From positions 1-55,763 of the forward strand of contig RCAB01000420.1 in NCBI GenBank assembly GCA_003640385.1: a stretch of 55,763 nt of DNA. The letters run 5' to 3'. The translations under genes were made by a program, and so were the position numbers. Below are positions 1-15,527 of the stretch, in pieces. The DNA is from Setaria digitata. Its lineage: Eukaryota > Nematoda > Chromadorea > Rhabditida > Setariidae. How positions within the stretch are numbered: position 1 is the stretch's first letter; each line of letters opens with the position of its first letter. The notes beneath the pieces are model-generated. The model did not search any database. It saw only the letters and a list, made by a program, of their open reading frames with translations, and was not told the DNA's origin.

Positions 1-3000
1 ATCTTCTATAGACAACATTTCGGATTAACTGATACTCCATTTGACACCATACTATTGATTTAGAAATTTTTCCCACAGAGCTTTTCTCGAGTTTAATCTC
101 AAATTATTGATCATGACCTTTCAATCAAGTACTCGATCTCGGACCGGACATCAGATTCTTGATCAGCGACCTAGTTTTTACAGTTAGTGTTATCTGGTAG
201 CAATCTTGTTGAGAGGATGATTAAATCAAATTAAACAAATAATTTAGCTATACATGGACAAAATAATTCCAAAAGCTTTGTTTTATTTTCGCAAAGAATG
301 TTAGTTAGGAAATTCCAGAACAATTAGGCAATGATCTAAACTATTTCGTTAAATTTGATCAGCTACTGAGATTATCAGCAAATCATACTGTTTAACTGGT
401 TTCATCTAAGAGACAGAATTTAATATAATTTAAACTTCCTAGAAACATTTTGCTTTGATACTTTTAATCTTATCCAATACTACCATTATTTGATTTTGTC
501 AAATATTTCATTAGCTATCAGAAGACAATACTTCCAACTAATTTAATCCAACGATAAATTTAATTTCTTTATTGTTCGATCTTCTTATTCTAATTTTACT
601 TACTTGTCAAGAACGGAATGGAAAAATTTTTAGTTGTAAAATGAACTCAGAAATAGATAGAGCTAAATAAAGAAAAAGTTTGAAGAAAATGTATCGTCGA
701 CTTTACAAAAACAAAAAATAATAATGATGTTATGTTATCAATTTAGGGACAAATTTTTTTTTTTTAGTTTTAGCAGCAATCGTAACTTGAGCGTGCTTGG
801 CTGCAATGTATTGCGTAAAATGACAGATGGGTTTGATTGTTTGTAATTATTAATTAATAATTAATAATGCTTTGTGGGCGCTTGGAAACGATGCATTCTG
901 TCATCTATTTATTTATTAGCTGTAGTTATTTTGGCCAAACGTTGCTTTTGTTTATTTTAAATATCGATCTGACGAAAAAATTGTCGTTCTGAATTGCACC
1001 GAATCACAGCAATGCAGTCCTTATGCAACTTATTCCTTTAGCCGAAAACCGGTTGCTTGTTTGCAAGGAGTTTGTTGCACAGTTTGTTACTTCTATGAAA
1101 GAAGAAGAACGATCAAAATTTCTCAGGTTGTTTTAACAACATAATATTTCGAAGACATATTAGCCTAAAGAATGAAAAAAAAAAAAAGGAACAAAAGAGA
1201 GAAATTATTAAAATAACTTGTCCTACTTTAAGCTCATTGTACCAATAAGTAAACTCACAAGTCTGCTTTACATTGTTATTCAAACACATCACATAATCAT
1301 CAATAATGAATGGGAAATTAGCATCTTATTTGTTTGCAAAACATAATCAAACAATGAATTATTACTATGTAGCACTTAAGGGTACTTAATAATTATACAA
1401 AGCTGATCCAAAACATTGTAAAATGAGTGAATTCAATTTGACTCAACAAACAGGTCTCGTCGTTCGCCAAAAAAAATAACTGTCCTAGCACCTGTAAATC
1501 AAATCTACACAATTTTCCATCACTCTCTATCATTGAACTGGAGATAATTTCTTGGAACAGATATTTTCATTTCCAGAATAAAACAAAACTGCTGCACTGT
1601 GCTCCATCGCAACTTACTAAAATTTAGCAAACCTTTCCTAAACCTGAGGTTGGATACTGGTCTGCTAAATTTTAGCAGTATCTCGCTAGATCAAAAGAGT
1701 TGCAATGTGTGCTATTCAGATAAGCATATTATGAAATCTGAAAATCTTTGCACGTGAAACGTGTTTGTCAGCGGAAGCAAGGAAACATTTTTGAGCCATC
1801 TACAAATCCAGTAATAATACTAATCGAAGAATACGAAATTTTTAATTTTGTAAAGGGATTCTGAGAAAATATTTCTGATATTAACACTTCACATCAACGC
1901 GTATGCTGATTACACAAACTGTGTAATGTAGATGCTTGCTTAATACCGACAAAGTCCCATGCGCATTTACCAAGGTAATGAGATTATTTTGATCTAAGGT
2001 GGCGCGCACTTACGTGGATATCTTCTCTCCAAGATAAATTGCTGTGTGGACGTTTTTCAACATAGACAAGTAAATTTTATTCTTCGTGCTTCACGGACAA
2101 GTAGCTATTTGATAAAATATCTAAAAATTCGAACATGCAGAATGATGCATTTCATTTTGACACATTAGGTACGGCTATATCCAGATATTCTATTCTTTAG
2201 ATATTATATAATCGTTTTAAACATAGATTTGTTTTAGCTATTGTTAACTCTGAGATTTCACTTTCCTTTCAATTTAAAGTGAATATTAACGCTACAAAAC
2301 AAGCACATTATGCGCTTTAAAACCTGAGAGGAGTGACTTTTCGAAGAATAAAAATCTTTGAAAACAAAAAGAAAAAAACAGTAGCCAGTGGAAGGGAAAC
2401 GATGAAGCTTGTAAATGAAAATTGCGTACTTTGGAAATTCTTACCTGTCAGAACATTGTGTTTTTTTTGTCCAGCGGATTGGAGCTGCTGGCAGCTACAT
2501 GACCTATATGCACTATAATTAAAATATTTTCTGCGGGAATTTAGTGAACTTTCAAAATCATGAAGACACGCGAACAATGGCATAGTGATGTTTGAAACTT
2601 AATATAAGTAGAAAATTGCCACAGTTTACATCTGATTATTGCGATAAAAAATGCTATGTCATAAATAAAGAAAATGAGATGGTGATAAGATATTGATGAA
2701 AATAAAAGTAAAAAATTTATGATAAACTTGTTAATACAAGAAAAAATATTTCAGGAATAACAATCGCATCTTGGCATAATCAGAACAAACTAAAGATTAA
2801 TTAAACTAACTTTAAGCTTATAATGAAAGCAACAAAAATCTAGAAAGAATACATTTTTTGTTCTTTAGTACAAGAGTAACTTATAAATAAGTGCAATTTT
2901 GTTAATTTTTTTTTAGCAGAAGTAGCCATTAGAAGCATTTAGTTTTAATATAGCATTTGGCAATACTTTTTTAATGTTGCCTAAGTCTTCGGTGGAAGGA

Positions 3001-4654
3001 ACTTTAAATACCAGAGCATGAAAAAAGTTTTTTACGGCTATAATTTGATACAAAAGTTGTAGCATGAAAAATAATTATGGTAGATAGCTGTTAAATAATT
3101 ATGTAATTCCAAGAAGTTATCCTTGAGTTATCCATTCATAAGTTTATTTTGTGGGAGTTTATTTTGAAAAAGAAAAAATATATGGTGGAATTTAAATGGG
3201 AAAATTTATTCCAAAAAAAAACCTGGAAAACAATTAGCAAGAAAAAATTAAGAGAAACTGTACAGAGTGCCATTTTCAGTCATTTTTTACCAACTGCATT
3301 GTTAAAATTCGGCGTGTTGACAAATTATGATAAAGCAGAAATTGGAATACACCTCTACTTCATTATAAACATAAAAATGCTTCTCATATCATGAGTAAAA
3401 TTAACAGCGTCAATTACCAATCCTTGGCTCTAGCAATGGTAACATCAGCATGAACCGTGTTTATGATAATCACCGATTATAAATTATTAAATTATTGTGA
3501 GGTTAATGCAACGCTATATGGTGTCACAAGTTTAATTGGCATATGTAATATTGGGAAAGTATCATTACATAACGTAATTCTGCGAACTTATTAATATTAT
3601 TCTTTACTGGTGTGGGGTTTAACTAATATTATTTGAATTATTTGGAGGTTAGATAATATTTGTAATATTCAACATTTGATATCACTGAGGTTAAGATTAC
3701 ATATTATTTTTAATCTTCTATGATATTGTTTAAAGAGCTAGTCAATATCACGTAATATTATTTTGAGGTTAATTTAACATTAAGTGATACAAATTCGTTT
3801 ATTTATTGTAAGGAAATGTGTGTGTTATAAAGATATTCCAAATTTATCTTATTTCAACATTGTGTGGGTACGTTTGGATCTTTCGAAAGTTGTAATTTTC
3901 TCATATTACTATCCACTGATGTGAATAGTTCCTCCTTCTCAAATACTTCTTCATGGATTTTTGCCCCATCTTTTTTCAGTGAATTCTTGTAACTATTGTT
4001 CCAGTGAATAGAAATTCCAGTATCCGAGAATCTCATCCAGATGATCGGTCAACCATTAGCTAATTTTCCATTTGAGTGAAGACGCTTTAATCAGTTTACT
4101 GCCTAAATGAAGAAATGTTGAATTACTAATGATCAAAATTCGATTAATTTTAATAATTTATCCCTCAGCTCAGTAGTGTTAAGCATAATCACTGAGTTAA
4201 ATTACATAATTAAACCTTATAAATCCGTTCATATTTCCTGCTTTATCAGAATCAACCCCGACTGGTCATCTTTGCTTCGATAACCAAGGAGAACAAGTTG
4301 CCATTTAACTAAGGGACTATGTTTTTTGCAATTTGTCCTTGTCGAATCTACAGTGAAATTTAGCACCCTTTTTTTTAGTTTTTGAATTAGAAGTGGTAGA
4401 AGGAGGGGTAGAGATGATATTTTGTTTTTGCGGTTCCTTTATTCGTAGTTTTTGTAGTTTTACATCTTTACTTACTTTTATTTACTTGCAATTAATGTTT
4501 TGATATTACATCACTTTCTTCTCTCTTGATAGGGAGAGTATTTGGTTGCTGAAAATTTTCCCTCACATGAAACTTATTTCAGTAAGTTGTCAAGTTGAAT
4601 TTTACGCAAATTTGAAAACGAAGAATGGCCATACAATCACAGTTTTAATGTGAA
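1..4654. other. A/T-rich intergenic region, no gene recognised
   Basis: No reading frame here gives a recognisable protein or a chain of compatible exons on either strand. The open frames are short and lysine/phenylalanine-rich, as random A/T-rich DNA gives. The stretch holds homopolymer A and T runs, an exact 13-base inverted repeat (1617-1629 with 1663-1675), and four scattered copies of GAGGTTA between 3499 and 3771. The last few hundred bases probably include the promoter and 5' untranslated region of the copine gene that begins at 4655. Confidence 0.6.
1617..1675. repeat. Exact 13-base inverted repeat
   Basis: CTAAAATTTAGCA at 1617-1629 is the exact reverse complement of TGCTAAATTTTAG at 1663-1675, with 33 bases between. 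Each arm is itself nearly palindromic. It could be a hairpin or the end of an old miniature element, but no target-site duplication is visible. Confidence 0.6.
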
Positions 4655-8170
<3,516 letters not shown>

Positions 8171-8413
8171 CATGTTATAAATTTTTTTTTCAAGTCAAAT
8201 TTATTTCCTGATAACATGCTAAAATATTCATGTAAATCATACTTCACCAAATTATTTTTAATTTTTTAGTGGGACAGTTCGAATTGAATTTCCCAATACA
8301 ATTTTTTTACAAGCTGGATATAACATGTGCTTTCTGTATAGGCTCCTCATTGTGATTAGTCACTTCCAGACTCATTTTCCAGGATATTTCGAGCGAAAAA
8401 AAAAGTACTACTT

Positions 8414-8460
8414 TTGAATTAATGCTCCGAAATGAAATGTATTTTGGGGCATTAATTCAA
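8414..8460 (+). repeat. 15-bp hairpin downstream of copine
   Basis: TTGAATTAATGCTCC at 8414-8428 pairs along its full length with GGGGCATTAATTCAA at 8446-8460. There is one T-G position, a G-U wobble in RNA, and a 17-base loop. It lies about 240 bases after the copine stop codon, so it may be part of the 3' untranslated region. Confidence 0.7.
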
Positions 8461-8939
8461 GCTTATTGTCAGAAGTTCCATCCTGTCTCCTCTCATTGTT
8501 TCCATTGCTGAACATTTTTTCAACTATATTTGTAATGTTTTTTATTCAGTACCATTTGCCAATTAAAATGGTTGAATAGCGTAGTTCTTTAGGGTGATGA
8601 CCGTTAAGAATTTATTTTCCGGATGGATGGTTGCTGGTTGGGTACTCTAGATTTCCTAACTTTATAATAGTTGGAGAATACGCTTTTTACTTCATCTTTT
8701 CGTGAAATATTGTTCCTGTTGCTAGAATACTCTAGTTCAGCCACTCGGAAATTTTAAGCATTTTCTCTACTTCATATATTTATATATTCTTCATCTTAAA
8801 CTTATATTATGTATGCGTAATTGCCACTGATCCCAAGCGTGGAAATTTGTCAAGTAATCATATAAGATCATTTTCACATTTCGGTCTCCTATTTCAAAAC
8901 TTAAAATTTATGATTTGAAGTAGAGGTTAATACAGATAA

Positions 8940-9062
8940 TTGGCTGATGTTTCATCCAAGTTACGAGCCGGGGGTAAATCGAGATCCACTGTTGGTGGTG
9001 ACAAATATGATCGAGTTATTACTGATGGTACTCCGCTTCCTAGAAAAAGTGACCATATTTAG
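8940..9062 (+). CDS. Possible small protein or orphan exon, 40 codons
   Basis: An open frame reads LADVSSKLRAGG near its start and PLPRKSDHI at its end, then TAG. It is charged and glycine-rich, unlike the phenylalanine/lysine noise of nearby A/T-rich frames. It lies just after an acceptor-like TAATACAG (to 8935), but the frame has a TAA before the TTG at 8940 and no ATG. It could use a TTG start, be a relic, or be an exon of something unseen. It does not join in frame to the copine last exon. I do not recognise the product. Confidence 0.25.
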   Translation: MADVSSKLRAGGKSRSTVGGDKYDRVITDGTPLPRKSDHI

Positions 9063-9579
9063 TGTTTAGTTTAAAATTTATTTTTAACGATAAATCTTCA
9101 TATTTTTGGATCATGAGTGGCTTAAATTTCGCACAGAAATTGTCATTACACTTAGGTGATTAACCATATATGTGAAAAAGATAATGAACCTGTTATTGAC
9201 ATAATCCTCTGTTCATCCTCCAATGCTTCTTGTTCCTTCATTTTTTTCCTTCGATGCGATATTCCATATCGGACTAGTGCCATCAAACATATACTGATCA
9301 ACAAAATTGTCATTATGATAGCTGTAAAATGTAGGGACTTGTGTTGGCTACGTATTTTTGAAGCTCATAGCCAAGCAGTTATAAGTTGTGAGAATTGAGA
9401 ATTTAAAATTTGCACCGCTCAAGGTGATATGATACACACTTGGATATAACAACCGCTATTCCGCATAAAGGGTGCATCACAATTGGAAGTACTTGTCTAG
9501 AACTTACGAAATGGATGGTTTGGTCGTAGGGATTTCGGATTACGCTGCAAAAGCACCAACCAACTGTTCGGATTGGACT

Positions 9580-12328
9580 TTAAAAGTACCAACCTAAGAT
9601 AATCCAACCAACAAGTGCCAATGGATTGCGGGTGAGTGGAAGAGGTATGTCGCTGGCTGGGCAGTTATCTACAGCTCGTAACGGGGTACCAACCGGAGGA
9701 CAGTCGTTAACATTATCAACACAGGCAGCAATGCATCCAGGTTTATCGACGTCAATGTCAACGTTTTCTCGGAGGAAAGTTCGGAACCATTCCAGAGCTG
9801 AATTACATAACCACGGATTGCCACATACATACATGATGCGCCGTTCGTGCGGGTCCGGTAAAAATGAATTTGTAAACGTGTCATCCGGTAATTCTTGAAG
9901 CTGATTGAAACTAAAATTGGTGAATGAACTGGGGTAGGGGTTTCGACTGTTGCCTTCGTAATTCAAGTAAAATGCTTTGAAAAAATTGTGTATTATTTAA
10001 AAATCAAACCTTAACCAGTTAGGTCTGGTAATTCCTCAAATTGGAGAGGGCTCTTAAGCTCCAGAATTGTCCAGGCGATCACAGGTTAATAACCTACTAG
10101 ACAGAAAGAAAAACCTGATATCCAGGTGGTTCATTTGTGGAAGATTTGCGAAAGCGAATGGTTCGGAAGTATCAATTCGATTGCCACCTAAATTGACTGA
10201 ATACAAGTGATCCAAACCTTTAAAGTAATCGGAACGTATCCTGGAAAACGGTGACAAGTCCGGAATTCAATTTCTGCAACAATCCTGTATAATGTAGAAT
10301 TTAATTTCAAGAACTTGTCTAGGAGGAGAAATTTAGTGGATTGCACGGTGATTGCTTTCTGTTCATAACGATGCGGCGGTGTATAGTGCGTTTGCGTAAA
10401 TTCTGATATTGCTAGGAATACAAATTCGAGAGTGCGTTTTACTGTTTGTCTACATCACTCAGTTTTTGACTTTTTTTTAAAGCAACTGCATGGTACAAAG
10501 AAATCTCGACTCACACAGAAAGCCGATTCTTATTCAGAATAATTGCTTGAATGTTTGGAGTTCTTTGAAACGCTCCTCGTTCGATTGTATCAACAGCTGC
10601 TTCAGACATTTCCAAACGTATTAGCTTGGAGATATACTGCAATGAACTTATTCTTTATAGTCCAGAAGTAAGCTTGGATGGCAATTAATTTGAGTTTCTG
10701 AATAATTTAGCTTGATGAAAAATGCAGTTTGGGACGGTCCTTGTCAAAAGTTCTTGTTCCCGTATTTGTAAAGTTGTTTTTAATTACTTGCAGGGAAGGG
10801 TGGAGCACTAACATGAGTCTCCAGATAATTAAATGCCACAAAGTGGAAGAAAAGTGAATAGAGCAAATTTGAATATGTCTTGACTACACTATGATAACAA
10901 TGATTTTGAGGAAATATGATATGGCAAACACAAATTAGAACTGGAAAAGGAATATAATTATCAAAGTAAAAAGAATTGAAGAGAAGATTGTGCTTAAATT
11001 GTATCCAAACGTAAAAGAACATTTGGCTGTGGCTGATTCTAGCTGTAAGATTCGTTATAATTACCTGAAAAGCGTTTGATGGTATCACGGCAATTGGAGT
11101 TTCACCAATTCCTAAGGTTAGCAAATGTGGCACAAATGTAAACATTTCTGGCTGCCAAGAAGGAAATTTGTTACCCGTTAAGTATAAGTACTGTAGATTA
11201 GGGGTTCCTTGAAAAGCTTGTGGAATGATCTGTGAAATACCGTTAAATTCAAGAGAAAGAGAGATTAGGTTCGGGAAATTTAAAGCGCCAACAGGAACTT
11301 CACTGATTCGGTTCAAACCCAAATTCAGGTTGATCAATGTTTGTCGCTGATTGACTAATGAAGCAGATGGAATAGAGCTTAGTGCATTGGTTTCCAGACT
11401 TAATTGTTGTAGGGAACGAAGAGGTCTAAAGACAGACGAATCATCAAAAGCTTGATCCGATAATCGGTTTCCTGCTAGTTCTAATTTCTGCAGAGTATCT
11501 CGTGAGTCGTAATTTGTAAATGAATTAGGGTATAGATGACTAATACGATTTCTATTCAGATATAATTTTCGGAGATTTCTCAGACGTGGAACACCAGTTG
11601 TGGGTATTGCACCTAGTTGGTTATCCGAAAGGTCCAAATCCACTAGTTTATCAAGACTTGAACCAGCAAATGCATTGTCATCTATATGGTTTAGATTGCA
11701 CCGGTTCAATACCAAACGCGAAATAGTAAAATCTTGAAGTATGAAAGCCGGAAGACTTGGAATTACAGTATCAGTTATGTGAAGAACAGCTATCTGAAAC
11801 AATAACAATATTAATTTTTGAATTACTTAGATTAAATTAAGTCTAAAAGTTAAAGAATGTCGGTTTTCTTGAAACAAATATGTTAGAGCAGTGAGAAATT
11901 TAGTAAAATTAATGGATTTGCTAAAGGCGGAAGATTTTATGAAAATTCTAATGGATTTGTTCAATGGGCTAAATATATAAAAATGTGCTGATTAATAATT
12001 TTTTGGTTCGCTCCATTCGAAAAAAAAAAAAGTTTCAAAAATCCGTTAATTTCATCAGAAAATTCTAATACTAAGAATTATGTGGATAAACGACATGACA
12101 TACCGTAACACTTCGTGCCTCAGCTATGGCAGTAAATATATCGGATAAAGAGGATGCATTTTCACAAATAATAGCAACAGGTTCATGAATAGACGGTGAA
12201 CAACGGCAGGGTGGTTGTAATGGTGGACATTGGGCCAACGAAAATGAAAAAGTGTTTAAAAAATGAAAAATGGCCAGAAGTAGTAGTTGCCGGAAATAAC
12301 AATGAGAGTGAAAGGAATACATGACCAT
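9580..12328 (-). CDS. Extracellular leucine-rich-repeat protein, secreted or GPI-anchored, 5 exons, about 510 aa
   Basis: Exons in transcript order: 12328-12104, 11793-11065, 10636-10515, 10240-10115 and 9910-9580. Phases match and give 510 aa. A signal peptide covers residues 1-32 (hydrophobic LLLLAIFHFL core, likely cut at LA/Q). A cysteine cluster at about 34-54 (CPPLQPPCRC) is an LRR N-terminal cap. Roughly a dozen repeats of the L-x-x-L-x-L-x-x-N-x-L type follow, then a C-terminal cap starting CGNPWLC. The last 15 residues are hydrophobic, which suggests a GPI-anchor signal, though it is weak. The splice from 10115 to 9910 restores a perfect repeat (HLDISFNQLQELP), so other open sequence between those exons is intron. 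In nematodes such LRR-only surface proteins (SYM-1, LET-4 and EGG-6 are examples) organise the apical extracellular matrix and cuticle. Which one this matches was not determined. Confidence 0.9.
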
Positions 12329-14922
12329 TATAGTACAAGAACAAAAATAATTATCCTTGTTTATAGATGGAACAAAATCCTCCGGAAAAGGAAATCACTG
12401 GTTTGGTGACAATAGATGACAGTGCTGCATACAGTTTATCTATCAATCGAATCCACCTAGAAATGTAAAGCAAGCAAAAGGAGAGCGCAAAGCTAAGCTG
12501 TCCCCACCACTCCTCTTTGCTCGTCAGGTATGTGATGCATATCGTTGTGTAATGTTGACAATGTGGACAAATAGAAGAGACAGAACCTGCCTTGCCTGTG
12601 ATACACTATATCAACCAACTCCTTCATCCAAATCAAATCAACTCTACTTTACCAATTCTTCTACCTCTTTCATCTGCAGTATTTATTCTCAAGCAGTATT
12701 AAAAATAGCTTTAAAAATAACATACTTTAGTAATAATATTTCCGATGTTTGCACTACTTGCACTTAAAAAATTTCTAGTAATATCCATTAGAATAAATCA
12801 TGAATGGTTTCTGCAACTGATCTCTTTCGTTTGAGAAATCAGTTCAAACAATTTCCTGAAATTCAATAATTTAGTGCAAATTCAGAACTTAAAAAATTGT
12901 CCTTTACTTTGTCTTCAAGAACCCTGTACACGTCGTTATTAAATTAAAAATTTATGAATAAATAAATAAAACTGTCACAGTTATGTATGTTATCGGCTTT
13001 TCAAAATTAAGTGGCTTTTATGAGACGATATCAACACAGTGACATTGCCATCCTTCTTTCACCAATGGTATAGAGTAGGTCTTCTTCTTCAATTTTTTCG
13101 CACGTTTTTCAACTTTTCCTCCATAAAACTACTGTTTTTACTTCTTACTCATTTTTACTCCTAATGGATGAAGCATGGGAACGAGGATGAAGCTGAACAC
13201 AAAAAAGCAATAGGAATATTTTTTCAAAAGTTCTCTGTCACCCGCTTCTGATCAATGTCTCATTTTATTTTTTTTTTTTCAAAACAAAACATCAGTTCTT
13301 AGCAAAAAAAAAAACTTTTTAGTGTTACAAATGATGAATCTTTTTCCCCATCCAAAAATTTCCAATTCGTATCAACATCAGCTGTCTGTTTAGCCAAACA
13401 GAACATGAATTCAGCATATTGAAAGCCAGTGAAGAATATCAGTTGTGGAACTCCATTACTACCAAATTCAAGCACCCATCTGCTTAATAAACAAACAGTC
13501 GTATACTACCCAACATTTCAACGAAGAGTGATAAAAACTATTTCAAATCGTACGGTTACAAACTTGAAGTATTTAATGAACAAGGAAGTAAATCTACTCA
13601 TCACAAAACTGTCTCTGTACAACACGTAACAATGTCGCCACAAAAGCGAAACAAAAACTTTGCCACTTGCCTCATCTTAAGAGCAACTTTTTACAAGCAA
13701 CATTACCGGACCGGTTATTTTTCCTGTGCTATCTATAACCTAAGTCGCCACGAAATTCCATATGGATTTTTCACACTATTCAAACAAGCAATATATACTC
13801 ATCTATATCTACTTAAAAAGAAACTGGAAGCCTGTCGTAGTCAGACTAGCTTTTAGTCATTTTCTTCTGTGGTGGATCAAGTGAATACCTCTCGAACATT
13901 TACCAAAAAAAAGAAATTTTTTTAAGAAAATAAAATTGGTAACAACTCAGACAATAATGCTTTAAATTTACTGATATTACGAACAAACGGGATAAACACC
14001 AAATGAATGCTGTAGACCATTATTATTATAAGGTGGAGAATAAGAATGATTTTGTGCTATGAAATGGTAAGAAACGGAAAACAATGTTGAATGAGAGGAA
14101 TAATGATCAAAACAATTTGAATGAACTCAGGAACTCACCAAATTCCTCATAATCCAAAATCGATCTCTTATCCTTTGTTTCCAAAAAGTAATTGAAAGTA
14201 ACCAGTGGTGTCTCAAAACAGCTTGAGCAACCGAATGCTGGGAGGTAGTAGTTTTATGAGTTCCAAAAAATCAAAGTAGCTTTAATACCCGAAAAAGTTG
14301 AACAAGGACTATTCTAATGTGGACATTAAACGCAAGCTTAAAAGAGTAGAATGAAGCATTTTAAAGAAGGAAAAATCCTGCTGTAATTTCCAGACTGGAA
14401 TAAGTATACCCATAAATGTTACAATTTCGATCCGATAAGATGCACGAAAATCCTTATCTGATGAATAACTTCGACTAAAATGACTGCAAAATCACAGGTC
14501 GAGAAATGCTTACCGATTTTCATCGATTTTAAACAAAAAAAAGAATAAAAAAATGGCCCGAACTAAGTCACACGTGGTCTGTACAACATTATGTGTCTTT
14601 CAAAAAAAAAAGTGTTTCAATAACAAACAATTTAATTCGGTTAAAGAGAACTTTAATGTGGAATAACGGCAGTGAAATCACTGAAGAAATAAAAACTACT
14701 TCGCCACGTGCTATTCAGCTGGTGCCAGACGCATGACTACGTGGAACGAAGCATTATCCATTTCTCGAAAATTTTTCATTCAAATTAGAAACAATGCAAG
14801 AATTCGAGAAAAAATCCAGAAAAGCTCTATTTAACCCAATAAAACTTCACAATTGTTCAATATCGAGTATTTCTTTTTTTTTTGAACACTAATGCATGGT
14901 GTGAAAATGAAGAGAAAAAAAA
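12329..14922. other. Intergenic region, no gene recognised
   Basis: This lies between the start of the LRR gene (-) and the end of TDP2 (-). The first few hundred bases are probably the LRR promoter. Short open frames on both strands, up to about 74 codons, show no domain or compatible exon chain. There are several A and T runs. Confidence 0.5.
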
Positions 14923-15496
14923 TCAGTGAAAATGGGCAAGAACAGCCCAATGATCACTTGGGAAGCACAATGCAGTACGAATTCTGTTCTGTCCTTCAAG
15001 TGTAAATTCCACTTTCGAAAAAGCACCACCACTAGAACAAAAGTAGGCAAATCAGCATGTAAGTGTTGACGCAGAAAACATATTAACGTTTGATAATCAA
15101 ATTCTTTTATACCTCATATTTTTGATCTTTCAATACCAACAGATAAGAGACTGTCGTAGATGTTGATGAAAAATCCCTTCTATCATATATTCATTTCTCT
15201 AAGCAACCTATTTACAAAACTGATGAAGACTTTATTATTAGATATTTATTATTACCCGCTAAATGGTATTTGATTTCAATAGTAAAAAGCGAATAAACAG
15301 TGAAGAATGAAGTTTCAACAAACCTTTTGTAGATAATGCGATCAAAACGGGCCCGGGAATTTCCAGCATCTTTGTTGTCATTCAGTAAAGTGTCCCAAGT
15401 AAACTTATACTTTGGCTTCGACCCTGCAGCAACCCATGCATCCTTGAATCCAGGCGGAAGTTCATCAATCTATATTTTAAAAGACTAAGTTTCAAA

Positions 15497-15527
<31 letters not shown>

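Larger units (their letters stand above)
8171..9579. other. Intergenic region between convergent copine and LRR genes
   Basis: The copine gene (+) and the LRR gene (-) converge here, so this holds both 3' untranslated regions. It contains a strong hairpin at 8414-8460 and a short open frame at 8940-9062 with non-random composition. No other gene was recognised. Confidence 0.5.

Noticed and set aside
8273..8419. Alternative last exon of copine after the TTTTTTAG near 8270
   Set aside because: It would be open in phase, but its sequence does not resemble a copine C-terminus, while the exon ending at 8170 gives a normal length.
9911..10114. Extra exons between LRR exons 4 and 5
   Set aside because: Several short open pieces can be spliced, but only the direct join of 10115 to 9910 restores a canonical leucine-rich repeat.
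12552..13856. Three short plus-strand open frames as genes
   Set aside because: No domain, no compatible splice chain and compositions typical of A/T-rich noise.
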